Positions 33,379 to 41,929 of a stretch of DNA of 64,000 bases are shown here, one piece after another. The notes beneath the pieces were generated by a model. That model was not told the DNA's origin. It was given only the letters and a program-made list of their open reading frames with translations, and did no database searches. Each line of letters starts with the position of its first letter. The stretch's first letter is position 1. The DNA lies in contig JAQWEL010000001.1 of assembly GCA_028704945.1 (NCBI GenBank), forward strand, positions 1-64,000, read 5' to 3'. Made by a program: the position numbers and the translations under genes. The DNA comes from Patescibacteria group bacterium. Lineage in GTDB: Bacteria > Patescibacteriota > Patescibacteriia > Patescibacteriales > Patescibacteriaceae.

Positions 33379-33407
33379 AAAACACGGCTGTAAACCAGCT
33401 GTGTTTT
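33379..33407. terminator. Bidirectional terminator
   Basis: AAAACACGGCTG TAAAC CAGCTGTGTTTT, one G-U pair. It shares the ACACG and GTAAACCAG sequence with the terminator at 40006. Confidence 0.85.
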
Positions 33408-33417
33408 TTATTAAAAA

Positions 33418-34437
33418 TTATTTTATAGTTTCAGCTAAAACAATTTCAAAACCTGTTTTAAAATCTATCCGGCCATTTTTAAAGTCAGAGTCAAGTTTTA
33501 ATAATTCATTTAAAATATTTTTTAATGCGGCTACGCTATAATGACGACTTTGATTAATAGCTTTCTGAACTACATAAGAATGAAGGCCTAATTTCGAGGC
33601 AATCTTTGCGGAGCTTTCCCCTTTTTCAAGATAACTGCGTACGGCTAAAATATTCCTAAAATGATTAAAAATCATGCTCATTAAATAAACTGGCTGGATA
33701 TTGTCAGCCAACAATGCCTCAAAAGAAGCTATCGCCAACGTTTTATTCTTAGTTCCGACAGCGTCAGTCAAAGTAAATATAATCGTTTCTGTTTTAACCA
33801 TAGTTAGTAACTTAATGCTTTCAACTGTAATAATACCGCCACTATCTTGGTCGGCTAAGACATAAGCAGCTAACTTTTTAATTTCATTAGTAAGAAGCCA
33901 TAAATCTTTAGCATAGCTTTGCGCCAAAATCTTAGCTGCTGGAGCGCTAATTTTCGCCCCAGTCTCATTAACTTGACCGACAATCCAGCGTTCTAAATCT
34001 ATCCCAGCCAGATAGTCGAAACGTTCTATTAAATTAGTGCTAAACAAAAAATTATGATACTTCTTTTGAGCTACGGTTAAAACCGACTCTTTATCAGCGC
34101 TATCTAATAACTTAATTTCACCTTTTCTGTCTGTCACCAAACGAGATTCGTAAACAATTAAAATATTATCTCCGCTCGCTTTTATCGTCTCAGTCAACTC
34201 TGTTAAAAAATCTTTATCTTTGCGCGACAAAGCGTCTTCTATGATAATCATAGCCTTGCGAGCGAATAAAGAACCCGTGCCCATTGTTTCTTTAAGCTCT
34301 TCAATGCTCCACTTTAGGTTGTCAAAACAAAAAACACCGGAACCGCTTAAGTCTATATCTTTCTTAAACTTTTCTTTCAGTGCCTTTATTTTTTCTTTGG
34401 CGCGAAAATCATCCGGACCGTATAAATAAATTATCAT
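33418..34437 (-). CDS. holA: DNA polymerase III subunit delta
   Basis: Clamp-loader delta subunit that opens the sliding clamp. The order fits: N-terminal AAA+-like domain (MIIYLYGPDDFRAKEKIKAL), middle domain with AKDLWLLTNEIKKLAAY and the C-terminal collar (HSYVVQKAINQSRHYS). ATG at 34437 begins the recognised N-terminus; the longer frame overlaps murJ. 339 residues. Confidence 0.9.
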   Translation of the reverse strand: MIIYLYGPDDFRAKEKIKALKEKFKKDIDLSGSGVFCFDNLKWSIEELKETMGTGSLFARKAMIIIEDALSRKDKDFLTELTETIKASGDNILIVYESRLVTDRKGEIKLLDSADKESVLTVAQKKYHNFLFSTNLIERFDYLAGIDLERWIVGQVNETGAKISAPAAKILAQSYAKDLWLLTNEIKKLAAYVLADQDSGGIITVESIKLLTMVKTETIIFTLTDAVGTKNKTLAIASFEALLADNIQPVYLMSMIFNHFRNILAVRSYLEKGESSAKIASKLGLHSYVVQKAINQSRHYSVAALKNILNELLKLDSDFKNGRIDFKTGFEIVLAETIK

Positions 34438-34444
34438 ACTATTT

Positions 34445-36064
34445 TTATATACCTCTTGCCTCACTCTGGTCTTCGGGGCTAATCTTTTTATAAAAAAATC
34501 TGTTTTTAATAGACTGTAAAAAATTAAACAATTCTTCGGAGCCAAGCAAATAACAACTTAAAACATAAACAAATAAAGCTCCTAAGCCAGCTAAGCCACC
34601 CTGGGTTAATATTCCCAGCAAGGTATTTGTGTTTATCCAATGCTCAGCCATGATCTTAATAATTTGAGCGGCTGATGTTGCCGCCAAAGCAGCTAAAGAA
34701 AATTTAGCAACTGAAATAAAAATCCTCTTTTCATCAAGTGAGCCTATTTCTCTTCTTAAAATAATCCACAAAAAACCCATATTAAAAAAACTTGAAATAG
34801 AAAAAGCTAAGGCTAATCCGCTTACACCATACCAATGACCTAAAAACCAAGCGCCAACAATATCAATCGCAACTGAAAACAAGCCGACATAAAAAGGTGT
34901 TTTAGAATTATGTCTAGCGTAGAACACCCTTGTTAAAAGAGGAATAGTGGCTTGCGCGAAAAAAGACAGCGCAAACATAAATAAAGTATCCATTGTTAAA
35001 ATCGTATCCTGCCAATCAAAATGACCGCTACCCAAAGAGGCTCGAACCAATTGCGCTCTCAAAACAATAAACAAGGCTGAGGCAGGAATAATAAAAAACA
35101 TGGTTTGTCGCAATGTTCTAGAAAACTGCTCAATTAATTTTTTTCGATTAAAAGCATAAACTGATAGCGTCGGAAAAACAGCGATAGCGAAAGAGATGCC
35201 GAAAACTCCAACAGGAAAGGACTGCAAATTATTAGCTAAATTAAAAATAGTCAAACTTCCCCCGACTAAAACAGAAGCGATGGCGGTTGTTACCAAGAGA
35301 TCAAATTGGCTGATAGCTAAACTCATGGTTCTTGCTACCATCATTTTAAATAAATCTTGGACATTTTTATTTTTCAATTCAAAATATGGACGCCATCTAA
35401 AGCCCAACAAATAAATACTTGGGATTTGAATGGCAAAGTGGACAAATGAGCCGAGTACTACACCCCAAGCTAAACCCCGGACACCCATCTGAGGAACAAA
35501 ATAAAGCGCGCCGATAATAATGCCGATATTGTAAAAAATTGGTGACAATGAATAAACAAAAAATCTTTTAGCTGACTGTAGCATTCCTCCTAAGACCGCT
35601 GACATTCCTAAAAGTAGCGGCGACAAAAACATTACTCGACTTAATTGTGCGGTCAAAGCAATCTTTTCCGGGCTAAATCCAGGCGTAATCAATTTAATAA
35701 TTTGTGGAGCAAAAACAACGCCAATAATGCCGACTATTAATAGTCCACCAAATAAAATATTAATAATGTTTGAAGCTAACCGCCAAGCTTCGCTGTTGTT
35801 TTCTTTTTTCTCTTCTTTAAAAAGATGCGAAAACAAAGGAATAAAGCCGGCTGATAACGCGCCCAAAACAAGTAAATTATACAACAAATCAGGCACCCTA
35901 AAAGCGGCGTAATAAACATCTAACTCATCACCCGCTCCAAATTGACCAGCCAAAATACGATCTCTAAGTAAGCCCAACAAACGGCTAATAAACGAAGAAA
36001 AACCGACTAATAAAGCGGCTATAGCAACGCTATCAATTTTTTTTGCAAATAATCTTTTAATCAT
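34445..36064 (-). CDS. murJ: Lipid II flippase MurJ
   Basis: Fourteen-helix MOP-superfamily flippase moving lipid II across the membrane for peptidoglycan. N-terminal FSSFISRLLGLLRDRILAGQFG and the repeated GLAW/VLGSF region match MurJ/MviN. 539 residues. It is 7 bp upstream of holA and likely in one unit. Confidence 0.93.
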   Translation of the reverse strand: MIKRLFAKKIDSVAIAALLVGFSSFISRLLGLLRDRILAGQFGAGDELDVYYAAFRVPDLLYNLLVLGALSAGFIPLFSHLFKEEKKENNSEAWRLASNIINILFGGLLIVGIIGVVFAPQIIKLITPGFSPEKIALTAQLSRVMFLSPLLLGMSAVLGGMLQSAKRFFVYSLSPIFYNIGIIIGALYFVPQMGVRGLAWGVVLGSFVHFAIQIPSIYLLGFRWRPYFELKNKNVQDLFKMMVARTMSLAISQFDLLVTTAIASVLVGGSLTIFNLANNLQSFPVGVFGISFAIAVFPTLSVYAFNRKKLIEQFSRTLRQTMFFIIPASALFIVLRAQLVRASLGSGHFDWQDTILTMDTLFMFALSFFAQATIPLLTRVFYARHNSKTPFYVGLFSVAIDIVGAWFLGHWYGVSGLALAFSISSFFNMGFLWIILRREIGSLDEKRIFISVAKFSLAALAATSAAQIIKIMAEHWINTNTLLGILTQGGLAGLGALFVYVLSCYLLGSEELFNFLQSIKNRFFYKKISPEDQSEARGI

Positions 36065-36108
36065 TTTATCAAACTATTATCTTACTAACTAATAATTTTA
36101 GGTAAAAA

Positions 36109-37527
36109 TTAAAGTAAGCTGGCTATGGTTGGCAAAAAATCTTTTAAATCATGCTTCTGCCCATTTTCAAACAAGCTTTTCCCAGACAAATCAGCTTGGG
36201 CCAAGATTGCTTCTGTCGGATTACAATTAGGTTTTTTTTCAGGTAAATCAGTTATCATATTTATAACTGCTTCCGCCTGACCATAAGTGCCGGCTATAAT
36301 CAAAGAATCGTTTGCGCCTAAAACCTCTTTGGCTATTTTACCAACCAAATTATCAGCCTTTTTAACAGCCTCGATTGTTTTGTTGACATCACCATCGTTG
36401 GCGGCAATCGCTGGACCATTCAAAACAGCTACTATAAAATCAAAACCAACTTTTAATCCTTCGATAATTTCGGCCTCAATAACTTCGTCGGCCGGAACTA
36501 CATTATTGTCGTCAACCGTCAATCCAGCTAAGCTGATTTGGCAATCGGATAAATCAATATTTTTAAAATTTAAAATCGATAAACTATCAACTATCAAAAG
36601 ATTCTTTTTGCCGGCCGCTGCGGTTGCGCGAAATAAATTTATACTTTTAGCTTGGTTAATCAGCCCGCTTAAATTAAGCTCGGCTACATCATATAATGAT
36701 AAAAATTTTAAACCAACAGGACATTTTTTCCGATCAAATCTGTCAAAATCTTCACTTCCAAAAGTTTCGGCTAACTCTGACAATCTGCCGGCAGCTGAAA
36801 AAAACATCACCGCATCGCCATCCTCAATAACCGCCAAAGGATTGCCGTATTGGTCAACCTGAATAGTAGGAGGAAGGTCGGTAAAAGCTACAGTAATCAT
36901 CTCTCCCAAATTAGTATGCTCTTCTCCTAAACCACGAGTTAAAGCTTCATAGTATTTTTCAGTCTTAGCAAAATCTCTTGTTTGATCAAGCGCATAATTA
37001 GCGCCGGCTAAAGTTGCCAACTTTACTCCTCCGATTAAAAAACTATCAAATTCTTTAGGATCAATCTTGCTATCGACAATCAAATGAATAAAAACATTCT
37101 CAATATTTTTTCTAATCATCAATTCAATCACAGTCTTCGCTGCCATAATAATCGATCCGGATTCATCAGGAGCAATAATTAAATGAAGTTTAGTATTTTT
37201 CTTTTTAGCTACTTTCAAAAAATCAATTAATTTTAAATTTTTATCAAAAACACCATCCTCTATATTTAATTTAAGAAATTCTTCTTGGCTTAAAGTTTTT
37301 TTTGAATTAAAAATATAATCAAAAGCAGCTACTGGAATATCTTCCAGATTACTTTGATTATCGGCTAAACCAAACAAAATACTTGGATAATCTGATTTAA
37401 GAGAAACCAAATTAGGCGTATTTGAAGAAGACCAAGCATTTGCTGGGCCGTCTTCGGCTACGCCATAGCCGTTAATTAACAATAAAACGGTTGATTTCTT
37501 TTTGATTTTCGTTGTCTTTAAAGGCAT
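36109..37527 (-). CDS. Phosphoglycerate-mutase-like protein (iPGM fold), catalytic residues lost
   Basis: Aligns by eye along most of the 2,3-BPG-independent mutase GpmI (LLLINGYGVAEDGPANAW, TPNLVSLKSDYPSILFGL, LHLIIAPDESGSI, FIHLIVDS, GANYALDQTRDFAKTEKYYE). Key positions are gone: Asp of the first metal motif (LDGWG) is Asn, the phospho-Ser motif GNSEVGH is absent (DNQSNLED), the Arg of GRYYAMDRD is replaced, and the DHGN metal motif reads TYGQ. I infer a pseudoenzyme or a changed function. ATG at 37527 is used; the frame extends to a TTG. It follows the enolase-like gene. Confidence 0.7.
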   Translation of the reverse strand: MPLKTTKIKKKSTVLLLINGYGVAEDGPANAWSSSNTPNLVSLKSDYPSILFGLADNQSNLEDIPVAAFDYIFNSKKTLSQEEFLKLNIEDGVFDKNLKLIDFLKVAKKKNTKLHLIIAPDESGSIIMAAKTVIELMIRKNIENVFIHLIVDSKIDPKEFDSFLIGGVKLATLAGANYALDQTRDFAKTEKYYEALTRGLGEEHTNLGEMITVAFTDLPPTIQVDQYGNPLAVIEDGDAVMFFSAAGRLSELAETFGSEDFDRFDRKKCPVGLKFLSLYDVAELNLSGLINQAKSINLFRATAAAGKKNLLIVDSLSILNFKNIDLSDCQISLAGLTVDDNNVVPADEVIEAEIIEGLKVGFDFIVAVLNGPAIAANDGDVNKTIEAVKKADNLVGKIAKEVLGANDSLIIAGTYGQAEAVINMITDLPEKKPNCNPTEAILAQADLSGKSLFENGQKHDLKDFLPTIASLL

Positions 37528-37596
37528 ATAATACCCTATGAATATAACAAAAACCTTAAGAAAAATCAACCGTTGCTAATAAATATTTGTTTTAAA

Positions 37597-38760
37597 TTAA
37601 ATAAAATCAGCCAGCTCACGTTCTATTTCAATTAACCGATTATATTTGCTAACTCTCTCTGATCTGGCTAATGAACCAAATTTAACCCCGTCAAACGGTA
37701 AGGCAACCGATAAATCTGCCAAAAAATCATCTTCGGTTTCATTAATAGCTGAAGCTAAAATCAAGCCATAATTATATTTTTTGACTTGTTTAACAAATTT
37801 AAGCAAGTCAAAAAAACCAGCAAATTGATTTAATTTTATAACCACGGTGTTGCCTATCTTTTGATCAATAAATTTTTGAGCTAAGTCATGATTGCTTATT
37901 TGGCTTGAGGCTAAATAAAAAATATCACGAAATTCAGCGCTAATTTTTTTCCAAGATTCTTTATCACTGATGGCCGCCAAATCTTCTAAATAGCCGATAT
38001 TATAGCGTTTAAACCATTCTTGATAAACTCCGGCTAAATCAGTTGGACCTAAATAATGCCTATCCAATTGGAATAGATATTTTTTAGTTTCCGTGTCAAA
38101 AAGATGATGAGCGCCAATGCTTACTCCCAAAAAAATGTCATTTTCAAAATTGAAACCGGCCTTTAAAGCCGCTGTTATGATAAATTCAAAGGCATTAATA
38201 CTTGAAACTAAGTCTGGAGCATAGCCACCGAATAAGCCGATGTCGGTATCAAAACCTTTTTTAAAAAGAAGTTCACCGAGAATATTTCTAGTTTTAACAA
38301 ATTTATCCAAAAACTCTTTCAATGAGCTTTTATTATGGATTGACGGTATCAGCAAATATTCATCAAAATCCAAATTGGTATCTCCATAAAGCCCGCCATT
38401 AAAAACATTCAATAGGGGTTTGGGCATTTTGGGTTCAAAATCATAATAATCAGATAAAATTCTGTATAACGGTTTACTATCTAAGATAGCCAAACATTTG
38501 GCAGCCACAATATTTGCTAAAATCGCGCTCTTATTACCGATTACTTTATTTTCTTGCCATAAAACGCTTGCCGCCTCAATAAAATCGTCTTCAATATTAG
38601 CTCCTTCAAATTCTTTTATAACCAAATCATTTTCTTTTATTTCCAAATCTAAGTCAGCCTTAATTATCTTGTCATCAGACAAATAAAAAGACAGCCGGTT
38701 TGTTTCAAAGCCAGAACCGCTAAAAACTTTACTGATAATTGCCCGTTTAATATAGGCCAT
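37597..38760 (-). CDS. Enolase-like protein, catalytic residues largely lost
   Basis: Full-length enolase fold by pattern: NVFNGGLYGDTNLDFDEYLL, GGYAPDLVSSINAFEFIITA, TVVIKLNQFAGFFDLLKFVK, SLARSERVSKYNRLIEIERE. Relative to yeast enolase, Glu211 (GDEGG) is Phe in GLFGG, metal Asp246 is Ser in GVSIGAH, metal Asp320 is lost (ASSQ), and the His-Arg-Ser of SHRSGETED reads ASAINETED. Glu168, Glu295, Lys345 and Lys396 positions seem kept. Probably not an active enolase. It sits between pgk and the mutase-like gene. Confidence 0.75.
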   Translation of the reverse strand: MAYIKRAIISKVFSGSGFETNRLSFYLSDDKIIKADLDLEIKENDLVIKEFEGANIEDDFIEAASVLWQENKVIGNKSAILANIVAAKCLAILDSKPLYRILSDYYDFEPKMPKPLLNVFNGGLYGDTNLDFDEYLLIPSIHNKSSLKEFLDKFVKTRNILGELLFKKGFDTDIGLFGGYAPDLVSSINAFEFIITAALKAGFNFENDIFLGVSIGAHHLFDTETKKYLFQLDRHYLGPTDLAGVYQEWFKRYNIGYLEDLAAISDKESWKKISAEFRDIFYLASSQISNHDLAQKFIDQKIGNTVVIKLNQFAGFFDLLKFVKQVKKYNYGLILASAINETEDDFLADLSVALPFDGVKFGSLARSERVSKYNRLIEIERELADFI

Positions 38761-38765
38761 AAAAA

Positions 38766-39950
38766 TTATTTGACTAAACCAACTAAGCCAGGCATTTTTT
38801 CTCCACCCAAAAATGACAATGAGGCTCCGCCACCAGTTGAAACCCAGTCAATATCATCAATCATCTTAGTCATCTTTAAAGCTTCAATCGTTTCACCGCC
38901 ACCGACAACGCCAAACGCTCTACCCTTAGATTGTATAGCGACTGCTCGCCCGACAAATAATGTCCCTTGCCTTAATCTTTCGTTTTCAAACAAACCCATC
39001 GGACCATTCCAAATTAAAGTCTTGGCTTTTTTTAAGTAGGTCGCAAACAATTTCATAGTTTCTGGACCGATATCATAAATATATTCATTACGTCCGACTT
39101 CATTAATTTTTTTGACAGCAATTTGTTTAAAATTCTTATCAGACACGATTACGTCAATCGGTAAAATTATTTTCTTGTTATCAATTTTTTTAGCTAATCT
39201 AATATTTTGCGGACTAGCCAACGACTTGCCAATGGGAAATTTTCTGGCTGCTAAAAAATTATTAGCAATAGCGCCACCTACTAAAATATAATCGGCCCTT
39301 TTAGAAAGTTTTCTTAAAAGCGTAACTTTGGTATCTATTTTGGATCCACCCATAACAGCAACAAAAGGCTTGGTGGGATAAACTATTTTTTGTAAATTGC
39401 TAACCTCTTCTTCAACCAAGCTGCCGGCATAACTTGGCAAATATCGCTTAACCGCCGCAACTGAAGCATGGCTTCGATGAGACACGGCGAACGCATTATT
39501 AATATAAATATCGCCCAGAGTGGCTAACTGTTTAGCGAATTTAGTATCGTTTTTAGTCTCACCATAGTAAAAACGAATATTTTCTAAAAGCAAAATCTGG
39601 CCTTTTTTCAAAGCTTTTACTTCATTTTTTAGTTTCTCTGACCCAATCAAGCTGTCAGAGAAGACAACTTTTTTCTTTAATAGCTTGCCAAGGCTGATTG
39701 CTAAGGGTTTAGTTGTAAAAGCCTCTTTATCTTTAATCTTGCCAGTCGAACTTATTTTTGGATCGCCTAAGTGAGTCATTAATATTACCGTCGCTCCATG
39801 CTTGATTAAAAATTTAATCATCGGAACATTGGCGACAATTTTGAATTCTTCCTTAATTTTACCTTTATTCATCGGCACATTAAAATCAACTCGCATTAAA
39901 ATTTTTTTACCATCAAACGAATTAATTTGATTAATTGTTTTTATTTTCAT
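38766..39950 (-). CDS. pgk: Phosphoglycerate kinase
   Basis: Glycolytic kinase making ATP from 1,3-bisphosphoglycerate. Family motifs RVDFNVPM, LLLENIRFYYGE, NAFAVSHRSHAS, VMGGSKIDTK, IWNGPMGLFE and WVSTGGGASLSFLGG are in order. The usual Asp in NDAF is Asn, HLGRP is HLGDP, and GGGDT is GGGET, so it is divergent but looks functional. 394 residues. First gene of the pgk, enolase-like, mutase-like run. Confidence 0.93.
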   Translation of the reverse strand: MKIKTINQINSFDGKKILMRVDFNVPMNKGKIKEEFKIVANVPMIKFLIKHGATVILMTHLGDPKISSTGKIKDKEAFTTKPLAISLGKLLKKKVVFSDSLIGSEKLKNEVKALKKGQILLLENIRFYYGETKNDTKFAKQLATLGDIYINNAFAVSHRSHASVAAVKRYLPSYAGSLVEEEVSNLQKIVYPTKPFVAVMGGSKIDTKVTLLRKLSKRADYILVGGAIANNFLAARKFPIGKSLASPQNIRLAKKIDNKKIILPIDVIVSDKNFKQIAVKKINEVGRNEYIYDIGPETMKLFATYLKKAKTLIWNGPMGLFENERLRQGTLFVGRAVAIQSKGRAFGVVGGGETIEALKMTKMIDDIDWVSTGGGASLSFLGGEKMPGLVGLVK

Positions 39951-39976
39951 ATTTTTGTTATAAATTTTACAAGTTA

Positions 39977-39982
39977 ATTATA
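39977..39982 (-). promoter_or_regulatory. pgk -10 element
   Basis: TATAAT with a TG extension on the minus strand, 27 bp before the pgk ATG. The -35 region is poor (TTTTTT at the expected place). Confidence 0.4.
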
Positions 39983-40005
39983 ACACAATTTTTACAAACA
40001 AAAAA

Positions 40006-40028
40006 ACACGACCGTAAACCAGTCGTGT
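40006..40028 (-). terminator. Terminator after the HtrA-like gene
   Basis: ACACGAC (40006-40012) with GTCGTGT (40022-40028) and a T7 run on the minus strand. Confidence 0.85.
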
Positions 40029-40051
40029 CTTAATATTAAATTTCTAAAAAA

Positions 40052-41149
40052 TTATCTTAAGTACTCCCCTAAGGTGAGCTCAACTGTCGTGTCTTTATTA
40101 TCTCGTCTGTACTTGATATAAATCTTATCACCTGATTTATAACTGGCAATCACTTCAGCTAAATCATTAGTTTCATTAAGTTCGATATCGTCAATTGATA
40201 AAATCAAGTCCCCTTCTTTCAAGCCAATTGAATCGGCTGGGCTATCAGTTATTACGGCCGGCTCCTTATCTTTTTTTGATAAAATAACACCTTTTCTCGG
40301 ATGAGCAGAGATTTCTTTGCTTATATTTTTATAATTAACCCCCAAAAATGCTCGCTTAATCAGATTTTCTTTTAATAAAGAATTTTGAGCGCTTAACATC
40401 AGGTCGGTTGAGATTGATTGCCCGTCGTTATTAATCAAAGCGACAATGCTACCGTCTAAATTAACTGCTGCCAACAAACTTTTGTCACCTATTGGAATAT
40501 TTAAATTACGTGAAGCATTTTCGCTTAAATATACGCCACCTGTCTTATTCGTATCCTGAAGATAATTGACTGATATTTTTGGACCGAGACCATAGCTAAC
40601 AACCATTTCGCCTGGTTTTAAATTTTTGGCTGCGGTCAAATTAGCAACATTCCAACCACTAACATTATCAAGCTTTAAAAACCAGAAACCACTTACGCCA
40701 TCAAAAATTGCTTTACTTAAATTACGAATTTTTCTGTCCGCGCCAGCCACAAGATAAGTATTCTTGATGGTTTCTTCGGAAACTTTATTATCCTTAACAT
40801 CAAACCTAACAATTAACCAGCCGTCGTTAGTAACGACTACGCCTTGTCCGGCTAAATCTGCCTGATTATAAATTTGTTCGCCCGGCTTCTTCTTATAGAC
40901 ACCGACTAAATTACTTTTAGCATTAGTGATTAAATCAGGTAATCTATCGGATTGTTCAACTACTATTTTTTTAGCATCACGAATAATCGTGTTATTATTG
41001 GTATAAGCGTTAGGCACAACACTGCTTGAATTTAAGTAGCCTTTAATGCCATAAAAAAAGAACCAACCGCCGAAAAAACCGCTTAAAACACCAGTAACCA
41101 TAACAATAATTAAATACTTCATAATTTTGGGTCGATTTTTATCTTCCAT
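40052..41149 (-). CDS. HtrA/Deg-like PDZ protein, protease residues lost
   Basis: One N-terminal membrane helix (about residues 10-35), a trypsin-like domain and a C-terminal PDZ domain (RAFLGVNYKNISKEI, DSPADSIGLKEGDLILSIDD). The catalytic triad is missing: the region GQGVVVTNDGWLIVRFDV has no His, SGFWFLKLDN lacks the Asp, and the GNSGG motif reads GDKSLLAAVNLDG. Likely a pseudoprotease or chaperone-like sensor. ATG at 41149 follows the upstream stop by 4 bp. Confidence 0.75.
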   Translation of the reverse strand: MEDKNRPKIMKYLIIVMVTGVLSGFFGGWFFFYGIKGYLNSSSVVPNAYTNNNTIIRDAKKIVVEQSDRLPDLITNAKSNLVGVYKKKPGEQIYNQADLAGQGVVVTNDGWLIVRFDVKDNKVSEETIKNTYLVAGADRKIRNLSKAIFDGVSGFWFLKLDNVSGWNVANLTAAKNLKPGEMVVSYGLGPKISVNYLQDTNKTGGVYLSENASRNLNIPIGDKSLLAAVNLDGSIVALINNDGQSISTDLMLSAQNSLLKENLIKRAFLGVNYKNISKEISAHPRKGVILSKKDKEPAVITDSPADSIGLKEGDLILSIDDIELNETNDLAEVIASYKSGDKIYIKYRRDNKDTTVELTLGEYLR

Positions 41150-41153
41150 AAAA

Positions 41154-41927
41154 TTAAAGCCAAACAGCTGTGGCAAACAATGTTATCCAGCCGATTAATA
41201 TAACCGCTGAATAAGATTTTAATTTAAATTTATTAAACTCTTTATTTAAAATATCGGAAACAATCATAATGACAAAATAATAAGAGCTAGCTAAAATCGC
41301 TCCCAACATATTGTAGTCATTGGGTAACAATATTAAAACAAAAAAAAGTTCAAGTAAAACTAACCAGGCGATAAATAAAAATGGCAACTCTTTTTTAAGA
41401 GAAAATTTCGACACCCAAAGACTTTGATAAACAACAACCAAAAGTATAATAGCTATTGGTAAAAAAACTTGCCAAACTCTTAAACTCAATAATGATTTTA
41501 AACCTAAGGCGCTTGAGCCAGCCAAAAAAACAATAACCGTATTAGCATAATAAGACAGGCTTTCTAAGCTAAATGAAGTGTAACGCGATTGTTGATTAAA
41601 ATAGAAAAAAACAAAGCGCCAGTAAAGATAGGTGGCAATCAAAAGTATTGAAATAATCGTTTGTAAAAGCCAAGGTTTATCAATAATGGTCACATAAGTT
41701 GTGACTGAAACAGCCAAGATAGCTGGCATAATAGCAAAATTATACCACTCGCGACCATCATTCTTTTTACAAATAATCAAAGCAGCTAAAAAATTAGCTA
41801 TCAAAGCAAAACCAAGCACCAACCAAAGAAGCGTGGCGGGAAACTTAACCAAAGCTTCAAGCGCTAAACCGATTGAAACCGTGATGGTAAAAGGTATGAA
41901 ATTAGCGATAGAATTTTTTATTTTCAT
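41154..41927 (-). CDS. Hypothetical membrane protein, about seven helices
   Basis: 257 residues, seven or eight hydrophobic helices, short loops. No family recognised. It lies 2 bp after the beta-propeller gene and 4 bp before the HtrA-like gene, so the three form one unit and may work together at the cell envelope. Confidence 0.7.
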   Translation of the reverse strand: MKIKNSIANFIPFTITVSIGLALEALVKFPATLLWLVLGFALIANFLAALIICKKNDGREWYNFAIMPAILAVSVTTYVTIIDKPWLLQTIISILLIATYLYWRFVFFYFNQQSRYTSFSLESLSYYANTVIVFLAGSSALGLKSLLSLRVWQVFLPIAIILLVVVYQSLWVSKFSLKKELPFLFIAWLVLLELFFVLILLPNDYNMLGAILASSYYFVIMIVSDILNKEFNKFKLKSYSAVILIGWITLFATAVWL

Positions 41928-41929
41928 AA

